Assembly: GCF_022539315.1 (NCBI RefSeq)
Contig: NC_066343.1
Coordinates: forward strand, 48,716,205 to 48,780,204
Direction: 5' to 3'
Length of the DNA stretch: 64,000 nt
DNA from: Serinus canaria
Taxonomy: Eukaryota; Chordata; Aves; Passeriformes; Fringillidae
The translations under genes and the position numbers were made by a program. The notes under the pieces were generated by a model that was not told the origin of the DNA, did not search any database, and was given only the letters and a program-made list of their open reading frames with translations. Positions within the stretch are counted from its first letter, which is position 1; every line of letters begins with the position of its first letter. Shown in pieces: positions 1 to 9,292 of this stretch.

Positions 1-204
1 TCTTGGTTATGGACACAAGGGCAAGTCCATTGGAAAAAGCAGTGGCAACAATGCAATAGTAACCAGCAATCCCATGACAGTTCAACAGCTGGGAGCTCTT
101 TTGCCTTCAGCCTATCAGCTTTCAACAGCATGCAGCCAGATCAGCCCTAGCTTACAAAGGTCAATGAATGCTTTCAGCCTGAGTGCTTCTCCAGCAGATA
201 CAAG
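1..204 (+). CDS. GLIS3: GLIS3, 3' part of an upstream N-terminal coding exon (partial)
   Basis: This is the downstream end of a GLIS3 coding exon; its start lies outside the window. Codons begin at position 2 and stay open for 67 codons, ending with two bases (AG) of a split codon. The translation contains GKSIGKSSGNN, STACSQISPSLQRSMN and a terminal ADTR, which match the N-terminal region of vertebrate GLIS3 (human, from memory: KSIGKG, STACNQISPSLQRAMN, SDTR). Joining this exon to 4478 gives DTR-TLLSCE-TLASTTLSL, in register with human DTR-SLISRE-SLASTTLSL. GLIS3 is a nuclear transcription factor needed for pancreatic beta-cell, thyroid and kidney development. This stretch is N-terminal to the DNA-binding domain and probably unstructured. 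The exon end is placed by homology and phase; the donor itself is weak. I am confident of the gene and slightly less so of the exact end. Confidence 0.9.
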
Positions 205-210
205 GTCCTC
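205..210 (+). promoter_or_regulatory. GLIS3: Splice donor, weak (AAG|GTCCTC)
   Basis: This is the only GT that closes the first exon in the right phase: the exon leaves two bases and the next exon supplies one. Positions +3 to +6 are CCTC, not the usual RAGT, so pairing to U1 snRNA would be poor. The next in-frame GT, at 230, would join in the wrong phase, and the read-through meets a TAA at 239. Confidence 0.75.
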
Positions 211-1664
211 AATTACCTTTTTATATTCAGTACTTTAAAAGAAGAGGGTTTTAATTACGATGTAACATTTCTGGTTATTAAAATCAGAAAATCCTTCTCT
301 GTTATGCCATGGGAAATTGAATTCCATGCAATGTAATTCAGATCAACTATAATCATACTTCATGTTTGGATCATTCAAATAATGGGTGAAATTTGGCCAC
401 AAAAAATCTGTGCATGATAGGACATTTTTATTAGATAAAGGCTGTTTTATCTAGTCACAAACTAGATTTTTGTACTCAGTAGAGAAAGTGTTATGGAGGA
501 TGAAAGCAGAAATAGTCCATGTTACATCTACATAGTGCCAAGTGTGCCATGTTGGTGTCTTTCAAATAACATCTAGGACAGACAAAAAAACCATAAATGC
601 TGTGTACATGTTCCTCTCTCCTCATCAAATGCATTTGCTTTCAAATGGTTTGTTTGCCATCTGATAATAAATCGGATCAATTTTCCTTGAAAACTTGTTA
701 GTTTTCCTAGTTCTGTTGTGTAGCTAAAGAAAACTATGACCACTTCCAGTAAATGTTGCCTTTTTATATCACTACCCCACAGATAAACATTTATTAATCA
801 ATTTTAAATGCTTAAATAAGTTTTGAGATTATGACTTGGAGTTTTGTCAGCAAACATGAATTAGAGGAAAACAGGTATTTGAGAACTACCCTATAAGTAC
901 ATTAGGCATGTCCCTGGATGTTAAAAATACAGTGAGAAAATGTTCCAGTGTGTTATTTTGAAATCTACATTCCCCATTGCCAACTGAGTTGAAATTTAGT
1001 TTTTATTTACGAAAGACGGTAAGAGTCTTTATTCTCAAAGCCATTTACATTTACTGTGTTGTTTTATTACAAGCCAAGGGACATTCCTGAAGTAATTAAA
1101 ATTGGTACTTTGCAAATGGAATAAAACATTGCTTTACTCCTAAGATAATTTTTAACATTTCTGTCACTTTAGTTGCGAAGACTGAGCCCCCTGGGAAAAT
1201 TTACAAAATTAATGATGCTTCCTATGTAGACATGCCAGGAAAAACCATGCAGTGCTAAGATGATGAAAAATAACAAATCCAAATATACACCTTTCAGATC
1301 AAATAAAACTGATGCTAGAAAAATATAATTACATAATTGTTAGTTACTTAAGTTTTAGGTGTGCCTATATGGTTCCAAACACTGAATGTGTGGTTGGATA
1401 TGTAATGTCAGTACTGAGTTATACAGTTTCGATTTTATTTCAAACAAACATTTACTAAGGGCAAACTCAAGTTGAAACTCTGGCAGAATCAAGGCTGTGG
1501 TGTCCCTAGAGTACTTTTTAATGATTTATCAGTGAAGGTGTTATAAAATAAGTTTATCACACAAAGAATGCCAATTTCAGCAATTTTGTACCTCAATTTG
1601 TTTGATGGGGCAAAACAAGTTTAAAGTCAGAGTCTAACTCACAGATTTTCAAAACAGTGCAGGG

Positions 1665-1744
1665 TTTTTTTCTTTGCTTATTTGTGTTTTTTGGTGAGGT
1701 TGTTGTTCTGTTTTGAGCTTTTTTTTTGGTTTTTTTTTTTTTTA
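1665..1744. repeat. T/G-rich low-complexity tract
   Basis: Runs of T broken by G (TTTTTG- and GTTG-like units) end in a run of about 14 T. It is one of several similar tracts in the window (29137, 42258, 44578, 54356, 55376). No flanking target duplication or retroelement body is visible. Confidence 0.7.
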
Positions 1745-3356
1745 TTAAATTTCTTGAACTATAAATGGCTTTTGCCTAAGTGAAGTTGACTGGTTCTTCC
1801 TGGGCAGAGTGCCTTCTCTGGATTCTATCTCTCAGGCACTATGAACTGTGCTCTGGCAGCTTAACCCAAACCAGATTATTTGTTGAATTTACCAAAGCTG
1901 AAGTGAATCATCTTGATATTTGGAAGAAAGAAACCAGTTGGCAAAATGAGAGTTTTGCTACATATAGCATTAGATTCTGGTGTAGAGACCATGGAGGATA
2001 AAACCTTCCCCATCTTTTTTGAGTTTCTGCAGAACTGTTTTGGAGTATTCAGTTGTGTTGCATCAAAACAGATGTAATAATGACATTTGCTTTGACGTAA
2101 GTCAGAAGATGACCTAGGAAGGAGCAAAGGGTTCTTGGCTAGTAAGCAGAAGACCATGAAGAGAGAGAAAAACATAGTTTCCACTCTTCCATGTTTATGT
2201 TTGGGATTCTGGATTATACTCTGACATTGTGGCCTCTGTACGCAAAGGGAGAATGAAATGTAATTGAAAAGTAATCTCTTGTAAATGCTAATGAAAGATC
2301 TGGTCCAGACTCAAGCCAGTTTAGTTTACAATGAGCAGATGCATCAAATAATAACATCTGAGATTCTGGCACCCTGATAGATCTGGTCCCTCATTTTCAT
2401 ATTAGGTGTCTTTATTTTCCTCCTATTAAAAAAACTACTTAGTCAGAGTGTTGGCTGAATTTTAAATAAATCTTCAACTGGAATTTTTATTATTTTTTTA
2501 ATTTAGATGATGAAGTGCTGCAGCTTCTTCAGAATAGCTGGCTCCTACTTATTATATACTTGAAATTCTGGGCCAGCTTTTTATTTTTCTCCTATTATGA
2601 GACTGTTAAAAACAGTTTTTCTTCAGATTCACTGATGGATATGCCCCTTTGTGTTAAGAATTATTAGCTTTGTGAATGACACTGGTCGTACTATGTATCT
2701 GCTAAAAACTCTTGTCAGTACAAGAGTTTATTTTTCTTTATTCATAAAAGAGAAAATAAAAAATTTAAGAAAAACTGGCAGAATGCCCCTACACTCTTCT
2801 TATATTTTCTAGGTGTAAATCCTAGCATGGAGATATCAAACCTTACTTACTTGTCTTTCTGTGTTGAAAACTGTGGATCTGTATTTGGGGTCACAACATA
2901 CTAGCACGATTTAATGGCCCCAGAATAGACTGTGCTTTAACAAAGCCCATTGACAACAGCCTAAAGCAACTTTTTCACAAACAGTCAGATCTTTAGATCT
3001 AAATGGCACACAAGACTGACCTGACATAGCAGACTCATTTTTCTCATTTCTCCCAATGCAAATTGTAGTCAGCAGGCTAATTGTGCTTTTTGTCTGTAGC
3101 CTGTTTTGCAAGTGCCGTTTAAACCCTGGTGCAGTCACGTAAGGTCCATGACAGTACCCTGCCCTGACATTGAATCAGAACAGGACGTTTCTTATTCTGA
3201 CACAGCAGATCAATCATGCATTACCAAGCAAGTGTCTTGCGCAAAGGGGCATTTAACCATCTCTCCCACTAGTCACCACAGCAAGGCTTGCTGTTCTTTT
3301 AAGATACATTTTCCCTGTTTGCGAGCTATCTTACAAATACAGCACCTGCAAACCAC

Positions 3357-3374
3357 TTCCTCTCTCTCTCTCAG
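3357..3374 (+). promoter_or_regulatory. Candidate cryptic splice acceptor
   Basis: An uninterrupted pyrimidine tract (TTCC followed by CT repeats) ends in CAG at 3374 and is followed by G. By eye it resembles a consensus 3' splice site more closely than the true acceptor at 4477. No exon use can be shown from sequence. Confidence 0.3.
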
Positions 3375-4444
3375 GCTGTGTCACGCTTCCCCTCCATTGT
3401 CCTTGATCCGTCATTGAAATTCCACACTTCTTCAAAACTGTGTCGTTAAAATAATAAACCTAAGAATTAATTCTCAAAACATAAGATGTAGAGGCTTCTG
3501 TGAGACTGTCACATTTATCTAGATAAATAAGCAGCTCTTCCTATTGTAAGAGCTCCTTAAAAATATAAATTTATATACTGATAGCACCACTAGCTGGTAG
3601 GAAATCCAAATCTGCCTGGGTGTGATCTGGAAACAAAGAAATAAAACTGGTTAACCTTCAGCCCGCATTTACAGCCATGACTCAGGGTCCTTGATACCCC
3701 TTTTATTTCCATTTTATCCCTTTCTGTAGAAAACAATACTTTTAAAGGTCTACATGTTGAGGATTTTCAAGCTATCCAAAGAATACTTGAAGCATAAAGA
3801 AGTTTCATAATATCTCTGTGAAAAATGCTCGATAACAGCGAGATTACACTTTTGTGAAAAATTTTGATTGCGGACTTGGAGGCAGATACATCTTCAAATC
3901 AAATCTAGGAAACCTCTTCAACCAGTTCTCCTACATTACTGATTTATTTTGTTTGTTTTGTAAAGTTAGATATTATCTGTATTTGTAACTTTGATATATA
4001 AAACTTCTGTAGCGAAGTATTTGTAGTATTTGTATGTATTACAATTGACAAAGTCATTCAGGTTGAATATCTATTCTTATTGGATTAGTTTTCTTTCTGT
4101 TTTTTTCAAGAAAAAATAATAGATGACTTAAATCATTATGGGTTCCATTGAAGGCAGGAACATAATGCTTTGGCTTCAGAAGTTCAAACCTATTTACACC
4201 ACAATTGTGTAAAGACAGACAATAATTTCTGCACTGGTGGATCAAGAATCTTTACAGTAACTTTCTTTCAAAATCTTGACGTTTTAAAGTTGGCTTCCTA
4301 AGTGACCTTTTAAATGTATATTGCCTTTGTATAACTGAGTGTGCTAAACTTGAGCCCCTAGTATTAGGGAGAGCTTTTCTCACATGTAGCTTTTCCTTAA
4401 TTTTAAGCATCTGTGTGAAGGTAAAAGATCTACTTCTGAATTGT

Positions 4445-4477
4445 CTAACTGCTTACTTTATTATACCTTTATTTCAG
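4445..4477 (+). promoter_or_regulatory. GLIS3: Branch point, pyrimidine tract and splice acceptor
   Basis: CTAAC at 4445-4449 fits the branch-point consensus, with its adenosine at 4448, 29 nt before the exon. A T-rich tract follows and ends in TTTCAG at 4477. The first exon base, G at 4478, completes an arginine codon (AG|G) begun in the upstream exon. Confidence 0.85.
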
Positions 4478-5576
4478 GACACTCTTGTCATGTGAGACTC
4501 TGGCCTCTACAACGTTAAGCTTGTCAGAAGGTCACTCCCCTCTGAGTGCTGAACAAAAGTGGTCACATCAGTACAGGACACTTTCTTCTGTTCCTCCTGA
4601 CCATGGTTTACAAAATGGCAGCGAGCTGGGGGACTTAACAAATTTTTCACCTGAAACATCTACATCCAGTGACTCATTACCATCCTACTTTTATGGCATG
4701 GAAAATAAGAATTCCCCTTACTCTAGTCCTTGCCAGTCCTCAGTCTGGTCTCAATCAGCCCGCTCCAAAAAGAGAGCACTCTCTGTATCTCCTCTGTCTG
4801 ACTCTGGGATTGAGTTCAATACAATCATTCGTACATCCCCAACTTCTTTGGTAGCCTACATCAACAGCTCCAGGGCATCGCCAGCAAATGTCTCCCCACA
4901 GCCTGAGGTCTATGGACATTTTTTGGGAGTGAGAGGAAGCTGTATACCCCAAAACTGCTCTGTTTCAACTGCCCAGAAAGGCTTCCCCATGGCGAATGGC
5001 AGTGTCACTTTTCCAGGGTATATTGAGAACGGGACAGGTGAGTACCAGCGGATGCAGCAGCTGGAGCAAGCCAGTTTACAGATGGTTGCCACAAATAACA
5101 TGGTGATCCAGCAAGGTGTGCTGCCCATGGACAGCCAAACAATCGACATCCTGAAAAACGAACAGCTGGATGACTTCTCTATTGTTGACATGCCTCTTTC
5201 CCCCCTGGTGCTGCCACCACAAGGGCCGCCCCCACCTTACCACACTCACCAGCGCCGGCATCCGCACGGCCTCCCCAGCCACGTCCCCCCGCTGCAGGGG
5301 CTGCCTCCTGCCCCGGGCGCCATGCTGGAGGAAGATGGGGAGCTGGATGATTTCAATGGCAAGCATGGCTGTTGCTGGGTTGACTGTGGGAAGCTGTATG
5401 ACCATCAAGAGGAGCTTGTGCGGCACATAGAGAAGATCCACATAGACCAGAAGAAGGGAGAGGACTTCACCTGCTTCTGGGCAGGGTGCCCTCGAAGGTT
5501 CAAGCCATTCAATGCCCGTTACAAACTGCTGATTCACATGAGAGTCCACTCAGGAGAGAAGCCGAACAAATGCACA
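4478..5576 (+). CDS. GLIS3: GLIS3, large exon encoding SUFU-binding motif, PPPY motif and zinc fingers 1-2
   Basis: This 1,099-bp exon (one base plus 366 codons) encodes the middle of GLIS3, a nuclear Krüppel-type regulator. Residue numbers start at 4485. S93-L102 (RSKKRALSVSPLS) and the block 112-156 are highly conserved. V142-F146 (VYGHF) is the motif reported to bind Suppressor of fused. 248-252 (PPPPY) contains a PPxY motif of the type bound by WW-domain HECT E3 ligases. An acidic stretch, 281-290, precedes finger 1 (C296, C301, H314, H319). Finger 2 is C330, C335, H351, H355, followed by the linker SGEKP and the first Cys of finger 3 (C363). Fingers 3-5 and the C-terminal activation domain lie downstream of the window. 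Compared with GLIS1 and GLIS2, the N-terminal blocks and WAGCPRR identify GLIS3. Finger 1 has an extra cysteine, C297, where human has Arg. Beyond the donor the frame runs only 10 more codons to a stop at 5607-5609. Confidence 0.96.
4908..4922 (+). other. GLIS3: VYGHF motif (Suppressor-of-fused binding)
   Basis: Residues V-Y-G-H-F lie inside the conserved block EVYGHFLGVRGSCIP. The motif is related to the SYGH motif of GLI proteins and has been reported to mediate GLIS3-SUFU binding. The motif is seen directly; the binding is established for the mammalian protein and inferred here. Confidence 0.85.
5370..5459 (+). other. GLIS3: GLIS3 zinc finger 1 region (C2H2)
   Basis: The ligand pattern is C296-x4-C301-x12-H314-x4-H319, followed by the linker to finger 2. 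It is the first of five tandem fingers in the GLI/GLIS/ZIC superfamily. The residue after the first Cys is a second Cys (C297) instead of the Arg I recall for human. Confidence 0.9.
5472..5549 (+). other. GLIS3: GLIS3 zinc finger 2 (C2H2)
   Basis: The pattern is C330-x4-C335-x15-H351-x3-H355, with the core FNARYKLLIHMRVH followed by the SGEKPNKC linker into finger 3. The sequence is almost invariant relative to mammals as I remember them. Confidence 0.93.
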
Positions 5577-5582
5577 GTGAGT
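5577..5582 (+). promoter_or_regulatory. GLIS3: Splice donor, strong (ACA|GTGAGT)
   Basis: GTGAGT follows the Thr codon after the first Cys of finger 3 (NKCT). The phase is 0, as expected if the next exon begins with FEGC of finger 3. Confidence 0.93.
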
Positions 5583-5946
5583 CTGAGTTCCGTCTTTCTT
5601 AACAACTAAAGGCTCTCTATTACTTAGGAAAATACAGTGAAGTTGTAATTCTGCCTTTGCTTCTCCCATTTAAACTTCTTAAACTAGTCTGTGAGAATGA
5701 AATTATTAGTCCCAATAGCCGGCCCCCCCCTGCCGTCTTTCCACCTAAACAGAAAGGAAAGGTGTTCTTTAATTTGACACATACCAGCAGATGGGATTAG
5801 AAAAAAATGTTCTGTTTTCTGCATTTGTAAACTTTTATTGTAGACTGCAACAAGTGACATGGTAAACTTTCATAATGCAAAACTGAGGCACAGTCAGTAC
5901 TTAAGTATTTGCATGAAGGATACATGCAGGAAAAATTTATCAGAAT

Positions 5947-5983
5947 ATATATAAATAAATATAAATAAATAATAAATAAAATG
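5947..5983. repeat. AT/ATAA microsatellite with clustered AATAAA
   Basis: ATATAT followed by ATAA units. AATAAA occurs at 5954, 5964, 5971 and 5975, with a fifth at 5990. These hexamers lie about 380 bp beyond the exon end. Confidence 0.85.
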
Positions 5984-8900
5984 CTGCAGAATAAATGTCA
6001 CAATTTATCCTGAGAGATTCTTGCATCATGTTACACCTTTTCGACTTGAGGAATTTTCAAGACCTTGCATAATGTTACCACAAGAAACTGAGAAGAGTTG
6101 GGCATTTTTTAAGGCAGTTGTTATGCTACTAAAACCCAAACCCACATACCTGTTTCCATTAGTATATCAGGAATAAATCCCATAATAATTTTTCTTTTCA
6201 TAGATTCTAGCAGTCAGCATTCAATCTCTGAAGTAATGTTTTTCTAGCAAGAAAAGTTTCTTAGGGTCACTGTAAGTCAGTCTAACACATAGGTAGTCAC
6301 ATGAGTTAATAATCTGGCTGTAATCCATTTCTGCTTGGTCTCTAGTGCCCATCTATAATCTCTGTAATTCAGATTCTTGAATTTCCTTGCATATGATTTG
6401 TATTTTGATGACAATGAGCTTAACCTTACAACTCGACTTCTTATTTAGTGTTGTCAGACAGCAACCTCACCAGTGCAGCTTTGAGTCTGCAGCATAAATG
6501 ATGATGAATGTATAATTTCTAGGAATAACGACTGATTAAAAAACATATCTTTACATGTGGTGAAATTTAAACTGATGCTTGGAGTCTATATCAGTGTATG
6601 CGTTGTTGAATAATTTTTTTTTTTTTGGCATGATGTAGATGTTTGCTTGTACAGTTAAGAGAAAAAGTTTGTTTAGTTTACTTTTGTTTTTTCAATGGGC
6701 CAGCATCCCGCAGGATAGAGTGGATCCCTTTCCAGATTTCTGTCCTGAATTTAAAGAACCTAGTAGAGATTGTGTTGTGATTCTAGAAAGGCTTTTTATC
6801 CTTCCCTTTTGTCACACCACAGCCTTAACTTGGGCTGTCTGCTTTCTAAATATTTTTTAAAATTCCATAATATTCATTTTCTGCTCTCTGCATGTATTGG
6901 ATCAGGGTATACCATTAATTTCAGTTCTTCCTCAAGGATTTCTCATCACCTTTATGGGAAGAGAGAGAATGAGGAAAAAAAATTGCTATGAGTCAAGAAA
7001 GTTATTTTTCAAGGGAATATCACATGTAATTAAAGATATAGAGACAGACATCGATGGATGAGTAAGGACAGACAACAGGATGAAGAAAGAGGGCAGGAAT
7101 GATGAAATAGCACTGGAAAAGAGTAAATATAGAAGAATTCTGATGAGGGATCCTGTAATACTGGGGAAAGCTTTGTGTTGGTAACACACTAAACTCCCTG
7201 CTCTCCCTGTACAGAAAGGGTGCTTACAATGACCTCCTGATTATAAAGCCTCCTTGAGGCATCCTTAGCTTTGAAGATCATTTACTGATGATAACTAACG
7301 TGTAAGTGGATAAGGAATTTCATATGATAAAGTTTTTGAGATTACTAAGCCAAAACTAAAGTGCACACTAAGTCTTGCTACGTCACCAAAATATAGGAGG
7401 TGTCTAAATCAGCTTCTCAAAGAGTGATTGCATTTTAAAGTGTGACTACTTTTACTGAACTGAAGCAAGCATTGCTGGATAGCACCAAGAAGAGAAGCAG
7501 CACCCACATACTTACCTTTCTTTCATGTTTAGAATTGTAATTAAATGTAGAAATACTGAGAGTGATATGATAACCCTCATACTGTGAGTGTAAATCTGGA
7601 ATATATGTTCCCTTTCTTGGAAAAGCAAGCAGAAATGGCATTCTTTAGCATGGTTTGAATGAAACAACTTGATGATTTGTTCCTTTACCATTTCACAAAT
7701 GGTGTGAATTTGGAAAAATGTATTTGGCTTTCTAATGTCCAGCAGCCATAGTTTCTTGATATGTTTAGAAAATTTATCTCAGACAAACATCGTACCTTTC
7801 TCACCAAGCAGTGAAATTTGCAATCATGTCATGTAAGGTTTTAAACAGATATTTTAAGTGAGGTATTTGGGAGAACATTTTGGGCAAGATGACCAAAATG
7901 ACTTCCCAATTAGCAAAAAATTACTCTACAAATTTGTGCTTTAAAGTGCAAAATAAAAACAATCCTTTCATAATAATTATTTGTCCATCGAGAGTCTTTC
8001 TATAATTTATTTTCTGGTTCTAGGTGTAGCATGGCTGTTTCTCTGAAATCACATACAAATAGTCTCTATGTCCACTATATTCTGCAGTCTAGTAAGAGGA
8101 AGTCCAGTAGACCAAGCAGGAAAAGAGAAGGAAAAATGCCAAGAATACATCTATTATATTAATGAACCAGATTTACTGTAAGGAATGTAACAGAAGTAGT
8201 AAGTCATGGGGAGGAACTATCTTAATGTAATCTATCAAGACATCCTGTAATCAAAGGCAGGCCGATACACCCATCATCACACACTAATCTTTCTGTAAGC
8301 ATTGCACTTGTTGATGGCTCCGAACAGTTTGCAAGGCACAATCTTCTCATTGAGCGTAAATTGCAATGGGTCCTAGTCAATATATTTGTAATGTCAGTAT
8401 ATTTACTTGTTAGTGTTGTTTATCTCTGTACTGCTGCGCATGGAAAGTGTATTGTTACATGTTCTCCTGTGCATCCCCAAGGACTGCTGTGATATCACAG
8501 TGAGCTTTACATCAGCAAGATTTATGAGATTTCAGTGGTTTTTAAGGTGAGGGTTATTTCTATGTTGCATTGTAACAATAGTAAATATAATGTGAAATTA
8601 GATACACAACTTCATAAGTTGAACTTTGTAACATAATTTTTTTCTTGTCTGTTATTGTTTTGTGACGATGAAATCATCACAAGTAGTTCAGAATAGACTT
8701 GCAGAAAAGCTAGGACTTCTATACTTTATATGCTTATCCTTAAAACCAGAACCATGCTTATAGTTAAAATTAGAGGCAAGTGACATCAGCATTTGTTTTG
8801 CCACTTCTGAGTTAATATCTATTTATCTATGTAACAAAAATTGAGGGCAATTTTAAACTAAAACTGCGAGCAATATTTTACTCTTTAGTTCCTGATTGTT

Positions 8901-9180
8901 CTGGATGAGCTGTCTTCTGTGATTCTGGAAGATAAAAATGTTGAAGGGTGAATAATTATCAAATATCAGCACATAAAGACATGTGACAATCGGGATAATC
9001 AGATCTGAACTTAAAGAATTTGTTTGGAATAGCAATTCTTTAAATAGTTGTTAAAATGCATTTAGCTCCCTTACTGTTCATTAAACATCTTGCATGTTCT
9101 CTTCTAACTTACACCACCTGAGAAGCATTCTTCTTTTCAGTGACCTGGTTTAGTGACTAAAAAACTTATTCATGACATGG

Positions 9181-9292
9181 TACTACTACTACTACTACTA
9201 CTACTACCTCTACTACTACTACTACTTCTACTACTACTACTACTACTACATATTTAGTAGTAGTAGAAGTAGCAGAAGTAGTAGGAGTAGTA
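9181..9292. repeat. (TAC)n / (GTA)n inverted trinucleotide microsatellite
   Basis: (TAC)n runs from 9181 to 9249 with CTC and TTC interruptions. A six-base spacer (CATATT) is followed by (TAG)n from 9255 to 9292 with AAG, CAG and GAG interruptions. The units next to the spacer are exact complements: 9237-9248 pairs with 9255-9266. Confidence 0.95.

Larger units (their letters stand above)
205..4477 (+). other. GLIS3: GLIS3 intron (between the two coding exons)
   Basis: This 4.27-kb intron is AT-rich. I recognise no transposon in it. It holds a T/G-rich low-complexity tract at 1665-1744 and an acceptor-like CT tract ending in CAG at 3374. Short open frames at 1780-2001 and 3106-3417 show no family resemblance. 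Confidence 0.85.
5577..9180. other. Intron segment, no recognisable gene
   Basis: AT-rich unique-looking sequence. It includes a run of eight C at about 5724-5731 and an AT-rich microsatellite with several AATAAA (5947-5995). Short open frames at 6639-6991, 6986-7189 and 7435-7641 resemble nothing known and lack coding character. Confidence 0.6.

Noticed and set aside
5076..5549. Long open frame of 157 codons on the minus strand within the GLIS3 exon
   Set aside because: It is the antisense shadow of strongly conserved GLIS3 coding sequence. Its translation resembles nothing known, and the GLIS3 frame explains the openness.
9181..9292. CRISPR-like or tandem coding repeat
   Set aside because: It is a trinucleotide microsatellite in a eukaryotic intron, with no spacer structure.
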